A stretch of 29,041 nucleotides of DNA, taken from contig BFEA01000740.1 in NCBI GenBank assembly GCA_003427395.1, positions 163,524-192,564 of the forward strand. The letters are read 5' to 3'. Made by a program: the position numbers and the translations under genes. The notes under the pieces were generated by a model, which saw only the letters and a list, made by a program, of their open reading frames with translations, ran no database searches and had not been told where the DNA came from. Shown piece after piece: positions 9,486-19,392 of the stretch. The number at the start of each line of letters is the position of its first letter. Positions within the stretch are counted from its first letter, which is position 1. The DNA comes from Chara braunii. Taxonomy: Eukaryota; Streptophyta; Charophyceae; Charales; Characeae.

Positions 9486-11596
9486 GCCAAGCGGTATCGG
9501 CGACAGCGGCGTTTTTTGTCGCGAGGGCATCTGGAGTGCGAGGGTGCTGTGGTCGAGTTTTTTCTCGTCTTGTTGATTGCATCTTGAGGATGAGCTTGGT
9601 TTTTCTTTGGATAGTCCCTCTCGCTGATCATATGTGTATAATGGTTTAAGTCATATTCACTGATCTGGATTACTTCGATTTGCATACCTGATGTTTACCA
9701 ATGATGATGATCTAATTAGGTTTTTTGAATTTTGTCTTCTCTATTCTAAATTCACTCGTTTGTTTTTTCTAGGTTGTAATTCTGATTATTCTTTCTAAAT
9801 GATGATGATCTGATTCAGTTTTCTGTTGGTGGTTCCTTCTGATAAAATGGTTTCTTGAAAATATTTTCTTAAACTTTTTCGTGCCATACATTTTTGCTAA
9901 ACTTTTCTCAAACTGTGGTTTGGGAATCTGATTCGAAAATCCTTTATGGATATCTAAACCTAAAATTTCGTATAATTTTTCGTAAATTTTGTCACTCGGT
10001 AGTTTCCTTTATCATTGATCGTATGGTCTTGATTTTTTCTGGATTTCTAATACAAACTCATTCTGATCTTTGATGCCTAAAGGTAGGCTATTGTAGTATT
10101 TTTTCAAAACCCTATGGTTGTTAATCATAACACCGTGCGTCTAATCTCAACTTCCTGGTCTTGTGGGGTGTAATTATGGCTTGCTGTGTATATCTGTGGG
10201 GCCTTCCTTGAGGGTTGGAGCCTCCCCCCGTGAGGGTTTCACAAGGTGGGAGGTGTTATTTTTAGAGGGGGAAGGCGGTATAGGGGGATTGTTTTCTCTT
10301 AGCCAGAGTGATTTAGGGTCGGATCAGTACTGGGGGGTGGGGAGAGAAGACAAGGGGGTGGCTGCTTATAGCAGTGTGTTAGGATTTAGTTTTTTGAGGG
10401 AAGGAGTGTCTTCGATGGCTACACAGTGAGCAGAAGGGGGGGAAACTAGATTTGAAGGAAGAAAGGTAGCAAGGGGATTCTCAACAGAAAGGGTTGTTTG
10501 TTAGGTAAGTAGGATAGAAGGACGATGTTGGGACGACACAGGCCAGTGCTGGAGCCTCTGCTCTGTAACCCAGGGGGGAGCTTGAGGCCTGGGAAGTTAT
10601 GCCGAGGGTGGAAGGCATAACCAGATCGTCCGACGTAGTTGGCGCCGGGGTTTTGACCTGGTAACCTGTTTAGGGGCTCGCCGCTAAGGGAATTGTCGAG
10701 GGAGGAAGGCACTTTCTGTCCGTCCGAGCTAGGTTGATCGGTACTGGGGAGGGTTGTGGTGCCCTATTACCCTAGCAGAAGAGGGTATGAGATCAAGTGA
10801 GTTCTGGTACGCGGACTGAAAGCCTGGACCGATGCCCCATCTGTTGGAAGGGGGAATCTAGGATAGTAGGCAGATTTAGTCTTGCCCCCCCCGCCCTTAT
10901 ATTTTTCTAAAGTTTTTTGAATGTCCCAAAAAGAGTTGGGTGCTTAGTGGTCCTAGGAATGTTCTTAAGGACTCTGGGATCCCTACTAACTCTTCTTAGG
11001 TGGCTTCAATGCTGTTATACTCACTGATCTGCGGTTGTTCGGTGCCAGAACGACGCTGACCGGTGTTGGGGTGTTGCACTGTAATCTGCGATGCAGGAGC
11101 GTGAGGTCTGGTAGAGAGATCTGGGGAGGCTTGGGGTGGGCTTTCCACGGGACAACCAAGGGTTGCTGCCGTGACGACGCTGGTCGGAGCTGGGGTGAGT
11201 TGCGCTGCCCTGTAACCCAGCAGAAAGTGGGGGTGTGCGACCTAGAAGAGATCGGCAGGGAGTATGGCAGTTTTGGAGAACGTTGGAAAGGTTTGGGTGG
11301 GATTTCGAGGTTTTTGGAATCATCGTAGGACCTCTGTGGCCTATTCTAATGCTTCTTAGGTATTTCAAAAAGAAGATAAGGTGAGTGGGAGAGGATGGTG
11401 GGTTACCACGCGTTCTACCAGTGAGGGGGCTAGCTGGTAGGATGGGAGTATGGCATAGCAGCAACAGCGATGGTGGCTTTGCTGCAGTTAGTCTTGCCGG
11501 AGTGAGGTATAGTGGATTGATGGGGGATTTTCTGAGTTGTTTCTGAATTTCGCTTAATCATAAAGATTGCCCTAGACATGTCTGAAGTAGCTCCAA
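9486..11596. other. Non-coding stretch, AT-rich then G-rich; no gene recognised
   Basis: Immediately outside the 5' LTR, 9590-10150 is T-rich (many TTTTT and GATGATGAT motifs) and 10160-11500 is G-rich. Open frames here are short and lack recognisable motifs. The G-rich half holds degenerate tandem repeats (separate entry). It may be host intergenic DNA or an old unrecognised repeat. Confidence 0.5.
10322..11260. repeat. Degenerate repeats, five partial units
   Basis: Related blocks begin near 10322, 10527, 10737, 11043 and 11169. The two best (11048-11130 and 11171-11255, about 123 bases apart) share GACGACGCTG, a GGTGTTGGGG/GGAGCTGGGG block, CTGTAA and AGAGATC. The 10527 unit shares CTCTGTAACCCAG with the 11169 unit's CCCTGTAACCCAGCAG. 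Function is unknown. Confidence 0.45.
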
Positions 11597-11604
11597 TTTT
11601 TTTC

Positions 11605-11834
11605 GGGCCAAAGCCGGGTAATGGCCCCCGTATCTCAATTTCCAAATTCCATCTCATTTTCATGAATTTTCTGTTGACTTCTGAGCGTACTTGTTATGGG
11701 ACGCTGGGCCCGGTTCCCAGTTTGTGCCAATTTGTGAGGATATGGTTGTATCTATGGAACGCTGGACCCGGTTTCCAGAAGGTGCTGCTCCCCACCAATA
11801 GATGGAGCTTTTTTTCCAAAAAAAAAAAAAAAAC
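11605..11834 (+). repeat. Hairpin repeat family, copies A (partial) and B, with A17 tail
   Basis: A hairpin GGGCCA...TGGCCC (11605-11627) is followed by a partial unit (11697-11720) and a fuller unit at 11758-11808. The fuller unit contains CTGGACCCGGTTTCCAG and CTCCCCACCAATAGATGGAG, two stem-loops shared with copies at 13935, 19487, 20490, 20762 and 20880. It is cut short after the second hairpin and followed by TTTTTTT, CC and A17 (11818-11834), consistent with a retroposed, tailed copy. Confidence 0.65.
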
Positions 11835-12194
11835 ATGAGTACCTTTCCCCGCTCGAAAAAAAATATCTGGCTTGTTTACGTGCGCAGTTTTCGGGGCCGG
11901 GCCGCCATTGATAAATTTCATCAACAACCTTTGTCACAGTGAGGGCCCCATCCCTCAACATCCATGGCTTTCTCAGTCGGAGGTCAAATGGTGTCAGGGG
12001 TACTGCTTGACCCGGGAGGGGATGGGGATCGCAGAGGCTTGGGAGAGTGGTGGTGGTAGTAGGATAAGGTGTGGCAACCTTCGGGTCGTTATCCATAAAA
12101 AAGTGTGAGTTTTTGGTAAAAAAAATAGAAAGCACAACAAGCAACATCAAGTCACTCATTGGAGCCCTCCCTTGTAACGATTCCTCCTCACCTA

Positions 12195-12339
12195 AGATTA
12201 TCCTCCCTTTTGCAGCGATCGATTGCATGTATCTCATCGTGCCAGCTAAGATTAATGCAAAAATTTGAAGCACACTCAGCCAAAAGATTACGAAATCGAA
12301 GGTCCAGGCAATAGCATCAGTCAACTGCAATGTCGACCA
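12195..12339 (-). other. Possible exon encoding a hydrophobic segment
   Basis: On the minus strand an open frame follows a good splice-acceptor look-alike (CCTTTGCTTTCAG, ending 12340). It encodes a strongly hydrophobic stretch (FVIFWLSVLQIFALILAG) followed by basic residues, and a GTGAGG donor-like site occurs near 12195. The frame stays open to 11752, but the latter part runs through the hairpin repeat and a poly-A tract, so only this first part could be genuine. No family is recognised; it could be a host exon fragment or chance. Confidence 0.25.
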
Positions 12340-12448
12340 CTGAAAGCAAAGGATGGACGATAACTGGGCCAGGGAACAATAATAATGCAGGAATCCAGAT
12401 AAAGAGAGGAATAGAATGGAGGAGCAAAGGAGAAGAAGCAGAGAGCTA

Positions 12449-12691
12449 NNNNNNNNNNNNNNNNNNNNNNNNNNNNNNNNNNNNNNNNNNNNNNNNNNNN
12501 NNNNNNNNNNNNNNNNNNNNNNNNNNNNNNNNNNNNNNNNNNNNNNNNNNNNNNNNNNNNNNNNNNNNNNNNNNNNNNNNNNNNNNNNNNNNNNNNNNNN
12601 NNNNNNNNNNNNNNNNNNNNNNNNNNNNNNNNNNNNNNNNNNNNNNNNNNNNNNNNNNNNNNNNNNNNNNNNNNNNNNNNNNNNNNNNNNN
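12449..12691. other. Assembly gap (243 N)
   Basis: The bases are undetermined. Frames crossing it carry runs of unknown residues and should not be trusted. Single Ns also occur at 13873, 13876 and 13884. Confidence 1.
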
Positions 12692-12928
12692 GGAAGAGAG
12701 TTGAGACGTTAGTGCAAGTGGTGGAATAGGAATAAAGAAGCCGGCAGAACACTAGAGAGACACAACCTCGTCTTGAAAACCCGAGTGATCAGCCAGGATT
12801 ACAAAGAATGTGCATAAGGAACTTGCACCCTATACACCACCATGACGATTTGTATGGCTGACGCCACAACTACCCAGTCTCCTGGCATAATTGGGGTCCC
12901 TGTCTCATGGCTGGAACCGAGCCGTACT

Positions 12929-13650
12929 TGTGATGCGCAACCTCACACCCCAAACAGCGTCCCGTACATGTGGGACGCCAATCAGAGTAATCGGGGCGTG
13001 GCCAAGGATTTTGGCCGGGGCTTAAACCGCCAGGGCAAAACCGGGGTTCTCGCCTCAGTCCCGAGGGTCATTTCGGAAAATCTAGTCAACGGATATACCT
13101 GCAAAATTCCAAAATTTAGATAAGCGTTGAAGGGCGGGCCATGGGAGAAATTCCGCCCGTCAGCTTAAGGACAAAAACACAACTCATTCAACACCGGGCA
13201 TAACCGCAAAAGACTACGCCAAAAAGAAAAAGGAGACAATGAATCTATCGCTTATCTCATGTTAGGTTCACGCCATCCCTCTTGGCGGGGGTCAAGGAGA
13301 CAATGGACTCCCTAAGTGTCCGAGTCGGGCTCACGAGGTTCGTCCGATTGGTTGGAAGTCTCATCATCCGACGGAGGTGGGAGGGGGGCCACCCAGGTCC
13401 GGACGTTCGCTAGACGAGCTCCCCCGTTACGGGAGAGATCTGGGAACTGGATGGACCCTTCGTAGCCCAGCACGAGGAACACGAATTTCCCAGCCACCAC
13501 CAATGGCAATTAAACTGAGGCTCCCATGTAGCGTGGGTCGCCGACCAGGGAAGTACTGTCAAGTCCGTATAAGGCAAAATCAGCGATGGGGAAGAAAACC
13601 GATCAATCAAAACAGACCCTGTTCCCCCTATTTGACGCACTTTGGAGGGG
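12929..13650 (-). repeat. Diverged LTR fragment of a related element
   Basis: On the plus strand this begins TGTGATGCGCAACCTCAC, closely matching the copy-2 LTR border TGTGACGCCCTAACCTCAC at 21772. It then shows GTGGCCAAGGATTTT against GTGCCAAGGATTTT in that LTR. Near 13530-13600 a second block resembles 7490-7560 (ACTGTCAAGTCCGTATAAGG against ACTGTGAGTTGGTGATACGG). Between them similarity is not visible to me. No adjoining PBS or gag is seen, so this looks like a solo or truncated LTR; its far end is uncertain. Confidence 0.4.
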
Positions 13651-13757
13651 TTATAAAAGTGAACCCGATCAGCCCACAATAGCACCCTCCAACCCTACTA
13701 TCACCCCTCTCCAATGTGACCCCAACCTGCCTCAAACTTTGGGATTTAAGGTAATCT

Positions 13758-13815
13758 GGTCCCCGTGTGAGTATGCCCTGAGCGTCACTCTTTCAGGAGT
13801 GCTATGTGGTGGAGG
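13758..13815 (+). repeat. Short dispersed repeat shared with 19306-19392
   Basis: GGTCCCCGTGTGAGTATGCC is repeated with one change at 19306, and both are followed by a TTTCARGAGTGSTRTGTGGWG-like block. Both lie within about 200 bases of a hairpin-repeat copy. The parent element is unknown. Confidence 0.5.
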
Positions 13816-13837
13816 GACAAACTTATTGAAAACCTAA

Positions 13838-13840
<3 letters not shown>

Positions 13841-13872
<32 letters not shown>

Positions 13873-13988
13873 NAANAGCCCAANAGAGGCTAAGGGTGCT
13901 GGTAAGAGCAGACACCATTAGCATTGCCGGGGAGGCTCCATCTATTGGTGGGGAGCAGCACCTGCTGGAAATCGGGTCCAGCGTCCCT
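13841..13988 (-). repeat. Hairpin repeat copy C with poly-A tail (minus strand)
   Basis: Read on the minus strand: GGGACGCTGGACCCGATTTC (13987 downward), then the CTCCCCACCAATAGATGGAG hairpin (ends 13935), a third stem GCTAATGGTG...CACCCTTAGC, and A30 (13870-13841). It lies at the 3' side of the minus-strand LINE, so it may be that LINE's own 3' end or a separate insertion. Three N bases occur within it. Confidence 0.65.
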
Positions 13989-14593
13989 GAACATTGAACT
14001 TACTCATGCAACCAAACATGCAGATGTGACAACAGCAAGCTAGCAAGCTAGCAAGCTACCTAGCTACCGTGCTTACCTTTCGGAGTGAGGTTCGGCAAGC
14101 AGAGGTACACAGTGGCCTGCGAAGCCTGCCTATCTGACAGACATTGGTGAGAGATGGTATGCTCCAGTGTCAGTACTGCAGCTAGAAAACAACATGTCTT
14201 TGTAATGACAGTCATTATGATGCCGGTAAACTACCTAATTCACTTACTCAGGAAGAGGTTCTGCCAGCATGACTAACACAATATTCTGTGTTGCTAACCT
14301 ACCTTACAGCCAGTGGTAAGTAATGTAATGGACCTGTATCATGACTGCACCTAGAGGAGGCAGCCTGCATTTGTGACATCAACAGGCTATCGGGCTCATC
14401 TACAAAAGGGAATTTTGGCAGGTAGAACTACAGAGCCTTCTAGGCCAGACGCCCACATGCCAACCTGTGGTGAGAGATAGTAAAGGCAGGCCTCCCTTTC
14501 GTTCAGGCAGGATGCTGTTATTGTCGTGGCTTTTTTGGTCGACTATTTACAACCCAGCATCGCCTGCTGTGGGTCCGCAGGCTGGCTGTATGC
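13989..14593 (-). repeat. Putative LINE 3' untranslated region with degenerate tandem repeats
   Basis: No coding similarity is seen between the LINE stop (14594) and the hairpin repeat. A short (GCAAGCTA)n array lies at 14036-14060. Three loose units recur about 160 bases apart, marked by TGGTGAGAGATGGTA (14145), TGGTAAGTAATGTAA (14312) and TGGTGAGAGATAGTA (14468). Two of them also share an ACTGCA.CTAGA block. Confidence 0.4.
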
Positions 14594-15833
14594 TCAGACC
14601 GTACGAACCCATGACCTGCTGCGTTGCTGCTGTTGTCCAAAAAAACCAGTGTCAGCCTTGAGATGTCTTGTAGTTGTTGCTGGCCCATCCTTGTACAGTG
14701 GGATCATCTGCTGATGTGTGCTCAAACCGGCTGACCCGATCCTGTGTACTGGGCAGGGAAGGAGGGGGGTGGGGGGTATTGGGTGGAGAGGCCAAAGGGA
14801 GGGGAGGAGGGTAAGAGGGTATTGGGGTCGGGCGGCCAAGTGGGGGCAAAGGTTCACCTCCGCGATCTTCTTCTGGGGGTCGAGCCAAAGCTCACAGAAG
14901 GCTGCCACAACTTTTTTCTTGGCCTGCCCCTCCCTTGTAGCCCCTACCACCTGCCTGAGTTTACTGCTGGCCTTTACCAAATTAGCATGAATGATTTCTA
15001 CTAATTCTGCCTTGGCTTGATAGAGGCCAAAGACCGCCTCTTGCCTTTCCACTGAGCACCTTTCACATCAGATAACCATGAGGACTGCCAACCTCATGTG
15101 TTTGAACAGGTTGCGCTGAAAGGGTGTCCATGCTGGGGGAATGTTTTTGCACTTACCTAATAAGATAAGAGCTACGTCCCAGTGGAACACCTCGCCCGTG
15201 AGCATGTGCCACATCGCATCCCACCATTGCCATACTCTCCTTGCCATTGGGGAGTCGAGGAGGCAGTGCTCCAGATCCGCCCTTCGTGGTTGAAAGCCAA
15301 GTCCACAGTGGACGCAGATGGGGTATAGGACTCCCTTCTGCTCCAAGTTTGATCTCATCGTTACCCAGTCCGGTGGCATAAGGCATCGACGGGTTATTTG
15401 CCATTGAAGGGCTCTATGGGAGGTGGGCATAATATGGGCGTACATAGTCTATGGGATGTGGCGCAGGTTGTGCTCAGACACCGGAGAGTCTCTCTTCCAC
15501 CTACTCTACCGTTGGAGAGGGGTGGAGGGTGTGAGCCCGCTTGTAACCCTCTGTGACTGAGTACTGCCATATCGGTATGGGGTTGCGACCGTTCCATTCG
15601 CACTCTTGCGGTTCAAAAGGCAGGTCGCCGACTGGGCTGGACATCTCATATGCATAGTAACCTGTGTCTTCTGATCCCAAGACTCCGATTCTGTTCAGTT
15701 CAAATTTTGGGACTGTGCAATCCAATAGCTGGTTCCTTTTTAGGGCGGCCCACCTTGAATCTGGTATGTCCGGTTCGTATGCGTGCAACTGCGCCCCTTC
15801 ATGTGTGATGTGTGACACCCTGAAGATGTTCAT
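14594..15833 (-). pseudogene. LINE C-terminal region with zinc-knuckle (zf-RVT-like) domain
   Basis: At 15445-15068 the segment carries SNLEQKGVLYPICVHCGLGF and DLEHCLLDSPMARRVWQWW, the C-x2-C...H-C pattern of the zf-RVT-type domain that follows RT in plant LINEs. One stop (15070-15068) separates it from an in-frame helical tail to 14594 (ELVEIIHANLVKASSKLRQV). Upstream, 15833-15501 encodes part of the preceding region. A second LINE fragment on the plus strand (21034-21426) encodes a homologous domain, which confirms the reading. Confidence 0.78.
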
Positions 15834-16699
15834 GGGGATCGGTTAGGTGAAGCCTGTATGACCCAGTCAAGGGCGCACAGCCCCGGTCCTTGTTGCAAAG
15901 TACTTACCCACAGAGGTGGGACAACCATTTGTAGTCGCAACTTGCATTGGCTCCCTTTAATGTATTTCAGGGTGTGACGTAGTTGCTGGGTCGACTTTCA
16001 TGACCCTGTATGGCAGTCCCATAAATCTGCAAGGGTATAGATATCGTTTCGCACCCATGTTAACCAATGGGACTTTGCAGTTAGGGAGAAAGGCTTTTCA
16101 TTGTTGTCGTGGATGAACGGGTTCCCAAACAGTGGTTGTCTCCATATTTCCTACCACCTAAGCGAAGGGGACTTTTTGGTTGGCCCCATGTGCCTCCACA
16201 ATTCCAACATTGATGGCCACAGAGGGTCATTTTTTATATCCCATCTTGTGCTATTTTTATGTGTCCCATCCCTCTTATGACTCCAGAAAGTCGGAACAGA
16301 CCAGTCTGTGTTGATGAGTCACCTGAGCGGATGAACCGAATGATCAAGATGGGAGGGGGGGGGCAGGTGCGCTAGTTGTATGTGTGTTAGCAGCAGCCAC
16401 GACACATCGTTGGCTAACAGGAGACATATGATCACTTTAAACATCAAGGCTCTAATCTCGTCCCCCGGGTCAAGGATGCCTAATCCTCCCACCTTCTTTG
16501 GTTGGGTCACATATTTCCATGCGACTCTTCTAATACATCGGGTAAGCTCATGGTCATTCCCCCAGAGGTACACTGCTAATGTTGCCCGTAGGTTTGTAAG
16601 TTGCTTCTCCGGGATCTCCCAGAAAGTCGTCTTGTACCAAATAGTGGACAAGACTGCGTTGTTTATTGTCAGAGTTCTGGCTACGAGAGATGTATGCAC
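15834..16699 (-). pseudogene. LINE post-RT region
   Basis: This covers the open segment at 16319-16699 plus interrupted coding similarity to 15834. It shows LVARTLTINNAVLSTIWY, LRATLAVYLWGND and KKVGGLGILDP, the conserved region after the RT thumb in plant LINEs (the GGLG block). Nearer 15834 the frame is interrupted by stops, but Trp-rich coding remains are readable (for example WDIKNDPLWPSM). Confidence 0.75.
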
Positions 16700-16812
16700 T
16701 CCGTCTCATTTGGCCAGTCTTTGCAAGACCGTTTGAACTAGGACTTGACCATGGTCGTCTTGGGGACCCAGCGCTGTCAAACGAATACCAAAATCCTTAT
16801 TGCAACCTCCCT

Positions 16813-17271
16813 CTATCGCCAGCTGACCAGCGGGTCTTGCGGGGCTTGAGAGTCTTGTGGGGAGAACCACCAGCCTTTTGTCTTTGTCCCCCAGTTAACC
16901 CTCATGTCTGCAGCTACTGCAAAAACGTGAATTGTGTCAGTGAGCGCCTTTAGTGAGGATGAGGAGGTCCTGACGAGGATCGTGAGGTCGTCAGCAAATA
17001 GTGATGTCACCGGTATGAAGCGGCGGGGCAGTTCGGGGATGTCAATACGTTCTATATCTGGGTTGGATCTGATCATTGTTGCCAGGGTTTCCATCACTAA
17101 TACGAACAGGAGAGGAGCTACTGGGTCACCTTGTCTCACTGACCTTTGAAGGGCAAAAGGGGAGGATAAGTGTCCATTGACCATAATGTTTGTTTCTGCG
17201 GATTTGTGCATGGTGGACACCCACACCCTGAAGGAGTCACCAAAGTTCATTTTCTGCAGACACCCATCCAT
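16813..17271 (-). pseudogene. LINE reverse transcriptase, palm with FADD
   Basis: This segment holds the RT palm: SVRQGDPVAPLLFVLVMETL (the RQGDP block) and TSLFADDLTILV with the catalytic Asp pair. It also has a thumb-proximal region with VNWGTKTKGWWF, matching the N..KT.. block. Its stop near 16813 is a lesion, since similarity continues in the next segment in another frame. Confidence 0.9.
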
Positions 17272-17594
17272 GAAGTCTCAGTCGACATGGTCAACAAGAC
17301 GGTTGCTTCCTTCTCGTGTTGCCTAGCATTTTTAATCGTTACATTTACCAACAACACATTGTCCTTGATATTTCTTTGTGGCATGAATCCATTATAATCC
17401 AGATAGATCAGATGTGACATATATAGGAGTAATCGATTAGTCAATGCTTTGGAGACCATTTTGTACGGCAGGGGAAGAAGCGTGATAGGCCTATAGTTTC
17501 TAACATCCTTCTTATCCCCTTTTTTGTACAGTAGTGTAATGATCCCTTGGCTAATCATACCTCCAAAGGTCCCCTCTGTCCGGACTGCTTGCAC
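17247..17594 (-). pseudogene. LINE reverse transcriptase, N-terminal part (fingers)
   Basis: The frame shows [20 protein letters not shown] followed by [19 protein letters not shown], and then [15 protein letters not shown], matching LINE RT blocks 0-2. The first catalytic Asp of the palm should follow; in this frame the region reads [12 protein letters not shown], so the Asp region is degraded near a frame change at about 17270. About 150 bases on the endonuclease side (17595-17744) belong to the same ORF but contain stops. Confidence 0.85.
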
Positions 17595-17744
17595 ATAGGC
17601 TGTGAGGCAGTCTTGGAAGACTGTCTAGTTTTGCAACCAGAATTCCTTAGGAAAGTAGTCGACACATGGGGTCTTCTCATCTTCCATTCCCTCTAGGGCA
17701 ACTAATAGTTCGCCAGCGGACAAGGGTGCTTCCAACGATTCCCG

Positions 17745-18464
17745 TTAGGGTGTTGAGAGCATAGCTGGCAGATGCTGGAGCATCGCTTGTCTTGCATGTG
17801 TCAGGCGGTCAGCGCCCCATTGGCCTGATTCCGAAGCGTATAGTTTTTTATAATATTGGGCTGCATAGTCGACTATGGCATATGCATTATTCGCCTTCGG
17901 TAGGGAAGGGTCAAAGGGGTGGCGGAGTGAAAACACCGTTGCTTGTCTTGCTCTGGCCCTAGCCTTCATAAAAAAAACTTTTGCCACTATCCCTTCCGTG
18001 TCCTGGTTCCGTATTTGTGCCTGAACCCGCCAAGCTTCAGCCTGTTCATCCAGATAACTTTGCAGATGCTCCCTTGCAGTCTGCAGCTTATGATACGTTG
18101 TATCATCTAGGGGTTTGGACTGCAGTTTGCTGTTCCAGGTTTCCAACTCTTTTAGAAGGCTGTCCATTACCTGTTCGCGGGTGCGCACATGATTTATGGA
18201 GAATTTCTGCACTCGATCTCTCAGTTGCGCCACCCCCATGTTAAACCATGCGACCACTGAATGAGCTGACTCCCGCTGAGTTTTCCAATATTGCCAGAAT
18301 TCCCTAACCAGGGTTTTCAGGGATGATAGTTTAAGGAGCGGCGCATTGAACTTATAAAAGCTCGGTCCTTTTACGACTGGTGAGTGAAAGGAGAGACCCA
18401 ATACTATTCCCCTGTGATCAAAAGACTTGCAGGCACTGAATGGCATGATTTCAGCCACTGTCAA
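17745..18464 (-). pseudogene. LINE linker between endonuclease and RT
   Basis: This 239-residue open frame follows the endonuclease in a different frame (13-base overlap, so an indel lies near 18460). It starts with the usual end of the endonuclease fold (FDHRGIVLGLSF, an S/D-H-type block). It continues with a helical, charged region ending YYKKLYASE, as in plant LINEs before the RT. It supports one ancestral ORF2. Confidence 0.75.
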
Positions 18465-18840
18465 TGCCTACCAGTTCTTCAGAGACAAGGCACAAATCTA
18501 TCCTGGAGTTAGACCTGCCCGCCGCCCCTTTAGACTGGATGCAGGTGTAGGCTCTTTTGGTAGGGTGTAGTATTCTGTAGGAATCCTTCAACGGCAGGGT
18601 CGCCATAAATGTAGCCAACATATCTATGTCCGGAGCCCACCTGTCCTGATACTGGCTCTGGCCATGCGGGCTTGTGGATGACCTTCTGTCCAGCAATGGA
18701 TCAGGTGTTATGTTGAAGTCTCCTGCAATGATGATGGGATGGCCTACCGGAATCTCTTGCTGGAGATGGTGTAAGAAATCCGCTCTTTCAAGCGGGTCAT
18801 TTGGGCCGTAGACACTTGGAAAGTCTGACAGCTCTTAAAA
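18451..18840 (-). pseudogene. LINE AP-type endonuclease domain (C-terminal part)
   Basis: This domain nicks target DNA to prime reverse transcription. Visible signatures are VYGPNDPLERADFLHHL, PIIIAGDFNITPDPLLDRR (the GDFN block) and NSRIDLCLVS (the SRID-type block with catalytic Asp), all in one frame from 18840 to a stop at 18451. The N-terminal catalytic residues of the fold are missing through truncation. The frame changes within a few residues of the start of the next segment. Confidence 0.85.
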
Positions 18841-18969
18841 CATCTCAGTGCATACTCGCACGGGGACCTGATGACTTTAAATCCCAAAATTTGAGGCTAC
18901 CCAAATGTACTTTTTGAAGTTTTTGGTGACCCTTTTGTCAGCAGCCTGCAGGGCTGTGGGAGGACCCTT

Positions 18970-18999
18970 TTTGAGACCACCTCTAGAGGTGGTCTCAAA
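18970..18999. repeat. 30-bp perfect palindrome
   Basis: The half-site TTTGAGACCACCTCT is followed immediately by its exact complement AGAGGTGGTCTCAAA, with no spacer. It could form a 15-bp cruciform. Flanking bases are not palindromic. Confidence 0.95.
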
Positions 19000-19305
19000 T
19001 TAGTAAATTACCTTTTTCATTTTTCCTTTCTCCGTGAGGTATTTCAAGACATTCGTGCATGAGCAAACACCCGTGCGTGTTATTTCAGCAGTCGAGAAAA
19101 ACAAATAACTATTTTCAGCATTCCTAAAAAAAAAAAAGAACTCTATGTACTTTTGGGTGTAACCAGTGTGACTATGTGCAGTTCTGTGAGGCACAAATGT
19201 CAGGGCGGCGACTCTGTCCTTTGTGGACGCAGAACTCGTGCGTGACTGCATGGGCACCGGAAGGAATCCCACATGGTACCAAATGCCTCAGATATTTGTG
19301 ACTTT

Positions 19306-19392
19306 AGGTCCCCATGTGAGTATGCCCTCACAGGTTTTTTTTTTTCCTTTTCTTTTTTTTCCCTCACAGTTTCAAGAGTGGTGTGGAGAGGC
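19306..19392 (+). repeat. Short dispersed repeat, second copy
   Basis: Partner of 13758-13815, interrupted here by a T-rich insertion after GCCCTCACAG. It lies 95 bases before hairpin-repeat copy D. Confidence 0.5.

Larger units (their letters stand above)
13841..18840 (-). mobile_element. LINE (non-LTR retrotransposon), 5'-truncated, decayed
   Basis: The order is AP endonuclease, linker, RT, C-terminal zinc-knuckle domain, 3' UTR and poly-A on the minus strand. Sequence similarity to LINE endonuclease starts abruptly near 18840, in mid-domain, which is typical 5' truncation during target-primed reverse transcription. ORF1 is absent. The coding region changes frame at least four times and has several stops. 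The 3' limit is taken as the poly-A at 13870-13841, which assumes the hairpin repeat is the natural LINE end. Confidence 0.8.

Noticed and set aside
9695-9845. Two ATGATGA boxes with CTGA, resembling C/D snoRNAs
   Set aside because: I could find no terminal stem closing the boxes and the region is simple T-rich DNA with repeated GATGAT.
10163-10429. 88-aa plus-strand frame
   Set aside because: It is short, Gly-rich from G-rich DNA, with no motif or second copy.
11752-12194. C-terminal part of the 192-aa minus-strand frame
   Set aside because: It runs through a hairpin repeat and a poly-A tract (poly-Phe), so it is not a natural protein end.
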